Below are positions 13,055 to 24,919 of a stretch of DNA of 64,000 bases, piece by piece. Each line of letters opens with the position of its first letter. The first letter of the stretch is position 1. The notes beneath the pieces are model-generated. The model did not search any database. It was not told where the DNA came from and worked only from the letters and a program-made list of their open reading frames with translations. The translations under genes were made by a program, and so were the position numbers. Source of the stretch: Ciona savignyi (lineage: Eukaryota > Chordata > Ascidiacea > Phlebobranchia > Cionidae); NCBI GenBank assembly GCA_000149265.1, contig CH003407.1, forward strand, positions 209,230 to 273,229, in the 5' to 3' direction.

Positions 13055-13345
13055 GAACAAAAAATGCATTCTTCACTCTTCTTGGCTGCTACACTGCATA
13101 TAGATATGACTACGTGCAAAAGAGCAGTCACGTAGCGCCATATGCTGTTTCTGCGTTACATCCTCAACATTAAGTAGTTGGAAAAGTAGCTTCCATCCGG
13201 CTGACTGCGACGCCTTGCACCGATTTAATCGTCTTCGTTCTGTTGTGCGCGAAGTCGAAGTCTTCCCGTTTTGTTATTTAGCTATCGTTGTACAAAAGTT
13301 CAAGTACACCTTTAAATTTAGTCTGTTTCGCCAAGTTCAGCATCG
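13055..13345. repeat. Diverged direct duplication upstream of copy A, unit 2
   Basis: Partner of 12068-12410. It ends about 100 bases before the copy A start codon at 13446, so it covers the likely promoter-proximal region of that gene. Confidence 0.55.
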
Positions 13346-13445
13346 CTAATTAAGAGCAACAAGACTGTGTTAAGCAAGACTGTAAGAAGTCTCCTGTAGC
13401 CAGGTTATTGAATACAGCATCGGTAAAGTGTAGTCAATTGACGAA

Positions 13446-16400
13446 ATGTTGAATTTATCTATCTTGTTCTGTGTATTGTTGTCCAGTGCTTCTTCAGTCC
13501 GTTGCCAAGAGGTGAGCCCGACAATATTTTTGGTTTTATTTTAGTTATTAATTTGTATTCTGTTATAGGGAAAACTAAATGAAGAGAAGTGGGTTAGATC
13601 AGGGCTCCCCAAACTTTTAAGCTCGAGACTCCTTTTTAACGCCCTTGCGTTTTCCCCGTCATAGTGATAAACATGAATATCTTATTTCTATCGTATGTGG
13701 TAGTGGTTGACTTGACAGAGCGATTAATGACTTGCCAGAGCGTGTTATAATTTTTGATATAACCTGCGATATCCAACAAACAATATTCTATGGCCCGTCA
13801 GTTTAAGCCACCAATAAAATACAGCATGTCATTTAATAATATATACGTAACGAGGAGCCTGTCATGGGTTCGATACTGGCATAAGTGAAACAAATTTGGA
13901 ATATAGGTTAAAATGAATATGGGTTAAATGGCTCTTTAAGTGCTAAAGTTGCCGACCCTTGACATAGGAGTACGGTCGGTTCAACACTCCTTTCCACTTG
14001 TGGACAGTTGTTGTTTTTTTTAAGCAAGTCACTTTAGAAAAACAAACTAGCAGTCGAATGACAGTTTATCGACCTGACCTAAACCATACCCAACTTTATT
14101 AATATGGCTCACACAAACCAATATTCCTAACAATGCTACATTGTTTATTTCTAGGACTTTGAGAAACATGATAACCCAGAACCTATAGAACTCACGAAAA
14201 CACTTGACATTGGAGACGGAAACACGGCTTGGGTACTCGACAACGCAATCTCGGAGATGGAAATTAATGGAATTAACGATTTGGCTTACTCGACGGCTGT
14301 ACCCGAGTCAACAGGTTACGTGTTCGTATTTCAGGTAAGGAAAACCTGGTAGGTTAGTTCAGTCTGTAGTCGCATCCGCGTTCTGTCGGTAAGTCGATAG
14401 ATTATTGGATCGAAACCAGTTGCGGTTACACTGTTGTGCCCTTGAAAACTTAGCAAATATTGCCCGAACCTAGTGGATTAATGGGTTGTAGTGATACTGA
14501 AGCAACGTTTCGATTAAATACACTACAAAAGCTACCCTAAATTTAAGAAATGTAAAAACGCTCTTAAATCTTTCCTTTAGTTAGGACAAAGTTAGAATAC
14601 TTAAAATATCATTCGATTCCATTTGGTCTGATTTCAATTTGGTCAGGCATAATAGCTTGGTTGGTTAGGGCGTCACCTGTCAGCTGAAAGGTTGCAGACT
14701 CGAAACTGGTCTCTCTCCAGATTGCACTTGTTCAAGCGATCGCCATGATCCAGTGGTTTAATGGATTTTCCTTAAACTAAAGGAACGTCTCAATCATATA
14801 CAAACACTGCACGGGTAATTTTGGTTCATAAAACTTTGTCTGTTTATGGTATAGAATCAACGGTTACTTTAAATTTTATAGAACTATTCAAAAACTCATC
14901 CGGAAACCAAATGGAATTACGGAATGTCGCCTTTAATGTATAACATTAATATTACGATTTTCAAACAAATGGACCTGTGGAGAAGAGTTCAACCTTTCGT
15001 TAAATCAACATTGAATAGACCAGTAAGTTTAATGTATTGGTTGTTACATGCTTTATTATTGAGAAATGTAAAGTTCAGAACATTCAAAGAACGTAGTGTA
15101 TGTGGGCTCATGCGAATAGAGATACCGGTCTCGTTTCCCTGTTTCCCTGCATATATTACCCAATTTCCCAGAAACTTCAATTTATTAAACTCATCCCATA
15201 TTGGCCTATAGTTATCATGGCTTATTAACCGATCCATTATCAGTAAACACACTTTCCATAGTAACTTAACCCAACAGTTATTCGTTACAGCAATATTGGA
15301 TGTGACAAAATCCGAATGTGTGTAAAACGCCGATTTTGTAGAAATATTCGGAACATAAAGTAAGACACAGATTAATGACTGAAAAAAACGCAAACATCTT
15401 TATAGTCCACTGGTAAAATATTTATTTTCGTATACCGAACATTAACTCCGTATATATACCAAGCATTTTATATTTTTATTATAAAAGCGATTGGTCGTAC
15501 ATTTTCCAATTCACGGAGATAAAATATTCTGTAGTAAAAGTGGGTAATCTATTTTTGCTATATGCCGATTTTCGTAATCCTGAAAACATCTAGTTTTAAT
15601 TTCATTGTAGGTAAGAGTGGAGCGAGCCGAAACTGACTTCATTGGCTCAATGGATCCACAACCGCCCATTAAAAGCGAGTACTGCCAGAAGGGTCGTTAC
15701 TTCTTGTCCATCTTTCTCCACACCGATTGGAAACACAACAGTTACGGCCAGGTGACTTAATCTTTATTTCTAGTTTGTATTTTTACAGAGCTTTTTCTAT
15801 ACTCTATATATTATATTTATATTAGCTTACATCGCCTTATGTCTGTGTAAAAAGCTTAAGAAAATAAAAATTAATGGTTTAAACCAAGATAAGTTTTAAA
15901 TCCATGACCACCACTCGCGTTAACCATTCGGCCACGAGGTCCTTGAAAAAATTATAACGCAGTGTACCTTTTTATTAAGTTTTCAGACCACTAATCCGTA
16001 AGGTGGTACGTCGAAACTGGTCACTAGCTATTCTGTCGTCTACTCGCGCAAGATACTTAACTCACATTGCGTGAACCCAGTGGAATAAAGGGTTCTGCCA
16101 AATAAAAACAGCGTTTTAATAGCTCAAAACACACTGCATCTCTGACTTAGCTATAGCCGACAGAACACGATTTCAGTTGGATGTTCGGCCGAGTTACCAT
16201 TCCGACATAAGATCGTTTCTAAATTTTATTTGCATTTCTAAGCATAACATTAGGTTGGGCGGCGACTGCGTAATGATTTAACTTTTTTATTTGATAAGAT
16301 TTATATTAACTGTCATTGTTATCCATGTCTTTCATATTAAAACCACATTCTTATTTTCACCAAATATCCACATTTTTTGTCCAGGTCTCATTCTACAGCG

Positions 16401-19400
16401 AGATGCGCAACCGAAACATCAGCGACCAAGATCGCTTGGAAATAACAGCCTCCGTCCATCCGCTCCCTATGCGCGCTGTCTTGTGGCCGTCGTGTCACGT
16501 AGCATTGTTTCGTGGACCAAGCGTCAATCATTTTACTGGAATCGAAAAGTTAACCTTGTGGTTGAACACCAATGCGGAATCTACAACGCCAAAGCGTAAG
16601 AGTTTGCGAGGCATTTTCACAAAGTTATTAGACAGGAATGGGCGTGTAGCCGAATCGTTAACTTGACCGATACATATATATACCAATTACATAAAAAGGG
16701 TTCTTAGGAACGAGCTGATCATCGGTTCGAACCTTAGCTCGTTTAAAAACTCGGAGTTTGTTTACGTAAAAATCACCACCACAATGTTGATCTAGGAATC
16801 GTGCCCATTGGATCAACATTTTGTCTTTTGCTAATGTAGGGTTTTCGAGGTTAGATTTAAGGTAAGTGTTGAAACTAGAATTGGTGATGCATTTTTTTCA
16901 ATTTTCCAGACAGCAAATTGTATTGAATGGTCATCGATTGACCGTTATTCATGACCACGCTCGTTCGATACCAAAGTTTTTTACCCTAAAAATATAGAAC
17001 GCGAAACACGAATTAAAAAAGTTGAACCTTTTACATGGTGCTACAGTTCTAAAAATTCCCTAACTTTTTAATCAAACCGTGCTCTTTCGACTGGTTATTT
17101 TTAAATTTAATGTAAAATATTAATACCGAATATGAATATTATTAATATTAACGCATTTATAGTTTTCGCATATTATTCCTTAGTTAACGTACATAATTTG
17201 TCTGCATAAACCAATCAATAATTCGTCATTCAAAACAACATCTTGTTACAGCCATTATCACCCCAACGTCCACCGCACAGTCAAATGAAGTTAGTTCAAT
17301 TAACATGGAAAACTTTCGATTTACGAACACAGATTCACACAGAACGATCAACTACACAAAATGTCTTACAAGAACACTCTATGATCGCACGGTAGACAGG
17401 TGAAGTTATTTTTTATTGATTTTGACTTTTCCCTGTGACACCTCCTATTACCCAATTGTCAATCTTGACTACAACGCTAATTTTACCAGTACTTACTACG
17501 TAATATTACTGTTGAAACTAACTCTGCGTAGCCCACCCCTTCTAGGCATATCATTCTGCAGTCACTGGCCATTTTGCCCACGTTACCCACCGTGTTATTT
17601 ATGTCCAAGCTGCACAAACTGCCAAACCGCAACAAAGTCTGACCGATTAGCTTGGTATTTTGGTTCGTCGCTTTTCAGCTGAAATGTTGTGGATTCGAAA
17701 CTGGCCACTGCTGGTCGGTTGTGTCCTTGGGCAAGGCACTTAACGAACATTGCCTTACCCTAGTAAACATATGGGTTTGATTAAGTTGGAACGTTTTAAT
17801 TATAAACAGCACACTTAAATAGTCCGACATATTAGTCTAGTGGGGTATTGAGTCGCCTATTCTTTTAGCAGGAGAGCTATAAATTCCAAATTGCCCGCTA
17901 GCTAGGCGACAGTGTCATAGGGTAAGACAATTCACAGACATTGCCTGAAGCCAGCGGATGAATGGGTTCCACTAAATTGAGGAAAAGTGTGAATTATACA
18001 CAACACATTGTAAGAGCTCCGGTAACCCGAGGTAATCTGACGATTGCCTGTGTGTTTACTCCTTGGTTTTCCCATTCACGGGGATAAACATGAATAATGA
18101 ATATGCTATCCTATTTATCCAATAGCTTTAATAACATCTTAAAATACCATATCCTATCATACCCTATCTTATTACGTTCCAGGCCCATCCATGTATTCGA
18201 TGGTCTGTTTACGACTGATGAGTTAATGGCATGGAGAAACCTACTGCTCCCAAGACCAATCACGAAGAATGGCTGGGATAAAACTGCGCAACAAGGCGGA
18301 GATAATGTACAGTGGATGTCAATGTACGAGGTATGCAGGGCCGGTTTTAGGCCGATTTGACCGATTAGATCAAATTGGGCCCCGCACCTTGAAGGGGCCC
18401 CGCGCTAGCGGGGGTCTTTCTGTATTACGAGGTTTAAAATACCACTGAAACGTAAAATAAAAAGTGAACTAATATTCTTTCTTATATTATCAATCTGTTA
18501 TGCATCGTAACTAAGTCAAATTTATATTTCTGTGTCTGCCTGTTACGTTATAATGAATATGGTTGCTAAACAATATATATGTTTGGAAGTAAAACAATAC
18601 CGGTATATCGTAAATAAGCATCCACATTACCTTTAATTTGTTTTATAGCAAGTATTAAATGTCTATTTTTGTAGTATGTATTTTATGATATATAAACACC
18701 CATAAATATTGCTATGAAGAGTAGGGGCCCCGCCATCACATTTCTAATTGGGCCCCGCGGTTCCTAGCACCGGGCCTGGAGGTATGACATATGATTGCTT
18801 GGTTTAGCGGTCGGTAACCTCTTTCATCCTTCAGATATGGACCTTATTAATTTATTGCTACTGCAGCGAGCGCTTTATAAGTTTAATACCCGTGCATACG
18901 TTGAACAAACCAAGGAACACTCGCGTCTTATCTTACACAGTGTTGATTTTTTTTCATTGCGAAAATAATTTTGCGGCTCCCAGTGGGTAACAACACACGG
19001 GCAATCGCCAGATCACCTCGCGCCCACCGTGTTCAGGCAATGTATGTTAAGTGCTATGCCCAAGGACACAACCGACTAGCTAGTTACCAGTTTCATCTGC
19101 AACGCTTCGGCTGAAAGGCGACGTAACAACAAACCAGACTAATGTCGGACGTTCTACCACTTATATTTTAGACAATTAAACATTCGAAACTGACCATTCA
19201 CATTATTGACAAATAAGTGTCCATTATTGACAAATAAGTGTGACATGGTTTCAGGTGGACAGTTTCGTGTTATCGGACATGTGGAAAAGACTCCAAGATG
19301 TTCTTAGTTATGCGTCAAACGAGACAGCATGGTATCCGTATGACGTTGCGGTTAACTACCTAAAATCTCATGATCACACCAGAATACACCCGGACTCCGC

Positions 19401-22400
19401 ACCGCATGAGGTTAGTTGTATATTTCATTCAGTCCAAGAATGCGCGGTCTAGTTGCGTTATTTGTTTTAAAAATTGATTTAAAAAAATGAAATTTTCCCA
19501 TTTTGTACATTATTTTATTGAACCCATTGATAGTCACGCATTTATACAGTTTTTGTCCATTATTCCTTCGGGTATGTTGTAGCTCTTGCAAATACCTTCA
19601 AATTGGTATATAGTTTAAATAGTTTATACACAACAACCTGGGGCTATATAAACGAAGCGCCCGAATATTGCTGCAGTTTCCTTATCTAGATGGACATTTA
19701 TAGAGTTTTCGCAAATTATGTTGTAGCTCTTATGAGTACCTTCATATTGATAAATAGTTTATATACAATAACCATGGGGTGGCAAAATGTAGTAGCCAGT
19801 ACTTGATTTTGAAGGGTTCTTGGTGCTGACATATTTCTATATATTCGTCACCCTCTTAGATCAGTTTAAACGCCATATATAACTAGAGAGTGTCAATCAC
19901 GTGTTTAACCACCACCATTTGTAAAACACATTTTGTATGCCATATATTCATGCTACAGGGTCCCTAACCACAATTTGTATTTTATACACTGAGTATGTAG
20001 TTTGTTTCTGCAAGCATAAACGCATGGGTCCCATAGTTGTCCAACCAAACTTCTTTTCAATGTGTAGTTAAAAAATGAATAAACATCTTAATTTACTAAC
20101 ATTTTACCCTAAATGTTTTAAATTAAACCTTTTTAAGTACTGTAATGAAATAAAGGAAATTCCCCTAGGGTTTAGTAGATGAGTTTCTGTTTTTAAATAT
20201 GTTGGTCATGTTATGTAACAATTCTTAAAGTTTTAATGTGATTTGTCGACTCCTTGTTGGAGATGTCAGTGCGATATGGCATGCCTGTCACAATCATAAT
20301 TCAGGAACATATATTCGTTTTTTAGGGGAATTACTCTAAGCAAATGTTTTCTTTCTTTTAATTGGCCTAAAGTGTCCAATGGTCTAACATTTAATTCCAA
20401 ATCTGATCAAAATTAGAGCAGCCGTTCAAGCGCTATGCCCAAAAAATCTAATTTTTTAGAAAAAAAATGTTTTGGTTTTTAACGTCTCAGGGGAATTTCC
20501 ATAGATTCATTACCCAAAATTTTGGTTTCTGCTTATCTAGACCATGTCCTGTTACAAATGTCAAATTTTTATTGTGATTTCATTACTCCTTTTGCCAGAT
20601 TTCGGGGCAACATGGCATGCTTGTCACAATCATAATTAGAGAACAAAATCCGATTATTAAGGTATTTCCCTGGGTAATTTTTTTATTTCTTATAAGTGTT
20701 AAATCAGTGACTAATACACTTACATTCCACCAAATCTGATTCAAATTGTATCGGTCGTTCAAGCGCTATGCCCAAAAAAGGCTATTTTTTTAGAAAAAAT
20801 ACCGTTTTGGTTTTAACGTCCCAGGGGAATTCCCCTAGATTTATCACCCAAAATTTTGATTTCTGCATATACTAGACCCATGTTGTCAGAACATATCACC
20901 GAGTTTCATTGCGATTCCATTAACCCTTCTGGTAGATGTCGGAGCGACATAGCATGCCTGTCACAATTATCATTTAACAGCAAAAGTTTAATTTTTAGGG
21001 TATTTCCCTAAGTAATTTTTTTATTTCTTTTAAGTGTTAAATCAGTGACTAGTGCACTAACATTCCACCAAATTTAATTCAAATTGGAGCAGCCGTTCAA
21101 GCGCTATGGCCTAAAAAGCTATTTTTTTAGAAAAAAATGACCGTTTTGATTTTTAACGTTCAAGGGGAACTCCCCTAAATTTATTACCCAAAATTTTGGT
21201 TTCTGCATATCAAGGCCATGTTGTCTAAAAAATCACCAAGTTTTATTGCGATTCCATTATTCCTTCTGGTAGATGTCGGGGCGCCATGCCATGCCTGTCA
21301 CAATTATCATTTAACAGCAAAAGTTTAATTTTTAGGGTATTTCCCTAGGTAATTTTTTTATTTCTTTTAAGTGTTAAATCAGTGACTAGTGCACTAACAT
21401 TTCACCAAATTTGATTCAAATTGGAGTGGCTGTTCAAGCGCTATGGCCTAAAAATTTTGGTTTCTGCATATCTAGACCATGTTGTATAAAAAATCACCAA
21501 GTTTCATTGCGATTCCATTATTCCTTCTGGTAGATGTCGTGGCGCCATGCCATGCCTGTCAAGCGTTTGACGAAGAAAAAAAAAAGAAAAAAAAACGGAC
21601 AAAAACAATATGTGTCCCATTTTTTCAAATGGGACCCATAATAATACGGATTTTTTTATTGAGACAAGTTTCGATCTATGATGGGCTTGTCGAGGGGTCT
21701 GTTCTGTATAGGAGTCGGTATATGTACAGACATTAACCATTCGGCCACACAACTCTACAAAAGAATTAAAGATTTAGCACCATCCGTTTAGCTGTACAAA
21801 TATGCGCCGTTGTTAAAGCCACTAGATGTAGCGTAAATCTAACCTTAAATATAACCGTTTTTACCCAAGGTCGAATTCACACTCCTGCTATATCTGAGCG
21901 AAGGTTTCGCACCTGGAGATTATGGGGAAACGAATTGGGTTTTAGCGAGGGAAGACGACGGTGTCCACAGTTATATTGGACCCGGTGGTGATATGTTCGA
22001 ATCTATCGGCGCAGTCGCTCCGAAGTTTGGACGACTTGCTGTCTTCAGAAGTAATTTTTGAATTTGATAGGCTGGATATTGAAACGTTTTATAATCTAAC
22101 TGTATTCCATTTTAAATTTAATAACGCGATCTTGCATCGGTATTCGATTTGACGAAATAACTTGGTGGGTTAGTGCGTCGCCTTTCAGTCAAAAGATTGC
22201 AGGTTCGAAACTGGTCGCAGGCCTTGGTTTTGTCTCTGGGCATAACATTTTACAATGGTTTCTATTTAACTTGTAATAGCTTTTCAGTCAAAAATAACAC
22301 ATTGCAGTAGCTTCCATAACCCCACGGTGGACGCAAGAATCTGAGGACAGTGTTTCATTTTATAAACATAATTATTCTATCGTATGCTATAAACCACAAT

Positions 22401-23367
22401 TGATTATAACATAACAACCTTTCAACGTTCTCAGACAACATTGAGCATTCTGCACACCCTCCATCACTGCAATACCTTGGCGGTAGATTCACTTTTGCCG
22501 TGAAAGTCTCGAGGAACAAAAGATTAAATTTAGTCAAACGCACCTACGAACGAATGGAACAATTACATAATATGAGCCCCACAATGCAAAACTACAACCG
22601 GTAAGTACATATAAAATATAGACCTGGTATCTTCCAAAAAAAGGTTCTAGTACTGTCAAATCGTGTTACTATGCCACTCTTGATACGTTGCTACATTTAA
22701 AGTACAGTATACTGTAGCCGTTTTATAATTCCTTGTTACTATGCCACTTACATAGGTCCCAACAGGTGGTATAGTAACGAAATGACTGTAACTTGTTTAT
22801 CACCATCTGTATGACAATAAACAAGGTTATATTGTTTAGACTTGTACTAATTAAAACGAAATTTCGGTAATCTAATTTCCGATTTTCTGGAAAAAAAGCT
22901 ATTTTGCTATTTTGGATTTTTCAATAAGTTATACATAAATTACAGGCATTTTTTATTCTCAGCATGCTTATAATAATAAATTCTGATCTGGAATTTAATT
23001 CAATTTTCAAGTTTTTTTTGCAAATCCCGTAATTCTAAATCTAATCTAACCTGAAAAAAAGTGTGTATATATAATTTAAATTTTAATCTAATTTGAAAAA
23101 ACGAAAATATTCTAGCTGTGCAAGTCTGATATGTTCTACATTATGTCTTCACCTTCACGATAGGTTTAGCCATTCCATACGCGCACTAACTAACGTTAAA
23201 TGTGTTTTAACAGGCAATTATTGATGGGACTGCACGATGACACCGACAAGTCAAAACTTTCCACTGAAGATTTAGAAAAAGTCTTCAAAAAGGTCGTGAA
23301 CCAAGTCCAAAATGATCGAGCAGACGAACATTATAATCTAATTCAACAAATCACGCGAAATATATAA
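13446..23367 (+). CDS. Secreted tandem-domain 2OG-Fe(II) oxygenase-like protein, copy A
   Basis: Eleven exons: 13446-13511, 14155-14334, 14882-15022, 15611-15751, 16385-16595, 17252-17399, 18183-18330, 19255-19410, 21870-22050, 22435-22600, 23214-23367; 563 residues, open throughout. Exon 1 encodes a signal peptide (MLNLSILFCVLLSSASSVRC). Residues ~35-240 and ~285-500 each read as a jelly-roll dioxygenase domain (start LDIGDGNTAWVLDN / RPIHVFDGLFTTDEL; core strands FLSIFLHTDWKHNSYG / FTLLLYLSEGFAPGDYG). Domain 2 has HPD (H390, D392), distal H465 in EHSAHPP and an arginine ten residues on (GGRFTFAV), the usual Fe and 2-oxoglutarate ligands. Domain 1 shows SMD instead of H-x-D and is probably not catalytic. 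Substrate unknown; prolyl/lysyl hydroxylase-like chemistry in the secretory pathway is inference. A C-terminal tail of about 50 residues is charged and helical-looking. Neighbours B and C are paralogues. Confidence 0.85.
13600..13965. mobile_element. hAT-like MITE remnant with a SINE tail fragment inside
   Basis: Left end CAGGGCTCCCCAAACTTTTA, right end GGCTCTTTAAGTGCTAAAGT then TGCCGACCCTTG, the end of the GGTCGGCAACC family. A SINE 3' fragment (13628-13690, plus) lies between. In copy A intron 1. The two ends differ, so it may be two elements merged. Confidence 0.5.
14380..14812 (+). mobile_element. Two decayed tRNA-like SINE pieces
   Basis: Piece one, about 14380-14520, keeps CGAAACCAGTTGCGGTTACA and ACCTAGTGGATTAATGGGTT. 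Piece two, about 14645-14812, keeps GGTTGCAGACTCGAAACTGG and ATCCAGTGGTTTAATGG. Both are in copy A intron 2. Confidence 0.55.
15985..16140 (+). mobile_element. Decayed tRNA-like SINE
   Basis: GTCGAAACTGGTCACTAGCT followed by GTGAACCCAGTGGAATAAAG places this as a body fragment in copy A intron 4. Just upstream (15880-15950) is a fragment of the second tRNA-like family, GCGTTAACCATTCGGCCACG. Confidence 0.55.
17642..17828 (+). mobile_element. tRNA-like SINE, tail lost
   Basis: Head GACCGATTAGCTTGGTATTT, box-B-like GATTCGAAACTGG, body GTCGGTTGTGTCCTTGGGCA. Ends near ACAGCACACTT, where the next copy begins. Confidence 0.75.
17829..18125 (+). mobile_element. tRNA-like SINE reaching an exon 7 acceptor region
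   Basis: Starts CCGACATATTAGTCTAGTGG and ends with ATGCTATCCTAT. The following 55 bases up to the acceptor of copy A exon 7 (18183) continue as TATCCTATCATACCCTATCT, so expanded SINE tail supplies the pyrimidine-rich tract of this intron. Confidence 0.75.
18336..18778. mobile_element. 443-bp hAT-type MITE at the copy A exon 7 splice donor
   Basis: Ends CAGGGCCGGTTTTAGG and CCTAGCACCGGGCCTG are imperfect terminal inverted repeats. It is flanked by the 8-bp duplication GAGGTATG (18328-18335 and 18779-18786). The left duplication is the exon 7 donor itself (TACGAG|GTATG), so the insertion recreated the donor on its far side. No coding capacity. Internal blocks of GGGCCCCGC occur near both ends. 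Confidence 0.85.
18800..18990 (+). mobile_element. hAT-type MITE (GGTCGGCAACC family), truncated
   Basis: GGTCGGTAACCTCTTTCATC at the left, TGCGGCTCCCAGTGG at the right, where a minus SINE (about 18982-19150, with an internal deletion) interrupts or abuts it. In copy A intron 7. Confidence 0.7.
18982..19150 (-). mobile_element. tRNA-like SINE, internally deleted
   Basis: AACACACGGGCAATCGCCAG then CGCCCACCGTG joins directly to TTCAGGCAATG, losing about 80 bases of body. Head ends AAACCAGACTAATGTCGG. Confidence 0.75.
19882..21644 (+). mobile_element. Composite repeat element with ~335-bp tandem units (copy A intron 8)
   Basis: Starts ACTAGAGAGTGTCAATCACG, passes through a unique 180-bp leader with GCATGGGTCCCATAG, then about four units of ~335 bp (marked by CAAGCGCTATG at about 20429, 20762, 21099 and 21437; spacing 333-338), then an A-rich stretch and the end CAAATGGGACCCATAATAA. 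The last unit carries a ~95-bp internal deletion. Leader, units and terminus are shared with 28374-30585. No open frame. Superfamily not recognised; the ATGGGTCCCAT / ATGGGACCCAT motifs near both ends form an inverted pair. Confidence 0.75.
21648..21752 (-). mobile_element. Second tRNA-like short repeat family
   Basis: On the minus strand it reads TGGCCGAATGGTTAATG, then CCGACTCCTATACAG, then GATCGAAACTTG, resembling a tRNA-Ser/Leu head (GTGGCCGAATGGTTAA) and box B. It directly follows the composite element. Confidence 0.65.
22150..22345 (+). mobile_element. tRNA-like SINE, tail lost
   Basis: GACGAAATAACTTGGTGGGT head, TTGCAGGTTCGAAACTGG box B, CCCCACGGTGGACGCAAG body. In copy A intron 9. 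Confidence 0.75.
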
Positions 23368-24919
23368 TCATCGTTTTTTATCAGCAATTTTTGAACAAAC
23401 TCTTACATTGAAATGAATATGTTGTTTATTTACAGTGAAAAGTAATATTACAAAATCCCTTTTTAGTCATAATGCTACCACTGTTAGCCATAGATACGCA
23501 ATATCTGCACCTAGTAAGATTTTGGAGTTTTTGAAATGAAATTCACCAGTATAAAATACCCTAATATGTGAAATACTTTTAAAATCGCAATTTGTGTGAA
23601 ATGACTTAACGTAGAAATGAAATGCAAGCTTAGTTAAACGAGCGTTTTGGGAAAGCTTAAATTGTTATGTTGTGCTCAGTATATGCAACGTGAAATAATA
23701 CAAATTAATCATATGCTTACTCCGGATGTAGTCCCTTTTAATTTGAATCGTGTAATAGTTAAATGTAGCGCTCCTAGTGTTCACATTGTAATACTCGTAA
23801 TGCCTTTGTGTAAATCCAAGGACACAGTTGGTACTGGACACAAAACAAGCATAACCGCCATAACGGGTGTTCTAATTTGTACACGTGCTTAGACCTGCCA
23901 AGAACTCACGAGATATATAGATAGAGTCATCAAGAACTCATATTAAGTTAATGTGTTAGAATACCGCATTATTACAAATCGGATATTTGAATAGTTCATT
24001 TAACGTAAAAATCAAACTTTCTTGGCGATATTTCTTCCACTTAACCTGTCGCATTATCCTGGTAAACAACGCTTATATGCATGATGTGTACTTCTTATGT
24101 GTAATTTTTCATTGTAATGGATATATGTAATGAATCTACTAACCACAATTACGCTATATTGTAATCAAGTTTTCCAGGTTATTAGTGTTTAACTTTCATG
24201 AAAACGAAATACTATTAGCCGTATCATAACATCAACACCGTCATTGCGCAGTTCTAACCTTTGCCGTACGTTGTTGTTTTGCCTAGCGGTATGCGCACGC
24301 ATCGCCATTGTGACGTACTGACAAATTCGGTCTATATTCTATAATATAAAGAAAGCTTAACGTAGAATACTTTTTTGTTTAATGTTATGCAAAGTTTAAA
24401 TTCGGATGAGACTTAGACAATCCTTTGAGCTAAGAATACTACACTTAATTAGACAAAGTTTGCTAATAAATCCAAACCTTTTATGATGGAATTAAGAATT
24501 AAGGAGTTTTGTAAGAAATTTTTCATTTTGTATGGAGATGTATTAATTTTAAAAGCATCCAGTGTTCCGACATCATACTTTTACACTCACAAACTTTAAC
24601 GAACATTCATTTGTACATAACTATAATATAGCAATAATAACGCCATATTTTTTTTCTTTATGGCTGACAATTATAGGTTTTAGTCTTTAATTTTAACGAG
24701 TAATTACTCTAAATGTCAGAACAAAAAAAAGTATTATAAATGCAATTTAATTTGTCAATATTAATTGCAATTTTCCTGTAAAAAATCTATATTAAATGCA
24801 ATGTTACTGTAAAAAATGTGTAATTCTCAAATAACAAATTCTGGGCGCTTTCAGGTCTACCAGGAAGAGTCATCATCCTTTAAATTTATTTGCGAAAACT
24901 TGAACATCAATAATAACAC
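23368..24919. other. Intergenic region between convergent copies A and B
   Basis: 1.55 kb of AT-rich DNA holding both 3' ends. No SINE, MITE or coding homology recognised. An 81-codon open frame at 23647-23892 has no recognisable motif. Confidence 0.6.
24885..24890 (-). terminator. Polyadenylation signal of copy B
   Basis: AATAAA on the minus strand about 30 nt after the copy B stop codon. Copy C has the same signal at a similar distance. Confidence 0.6.

Larger units (their letters stand above)
12026..13445. other. Intergenic region between AMPD and oxygenase copy A
   Basis: 1.4 kb between the AMPD stop and the copy A start codon. It contains two diverged copies of a ~290-340-bp segment (12068-12410 and 13055-13345) on either side of a SINE. 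No clear polyadenylation signal for AMPD and no TATA box for copy A were recognised. No protein-coding match. Confidence 0.7.
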
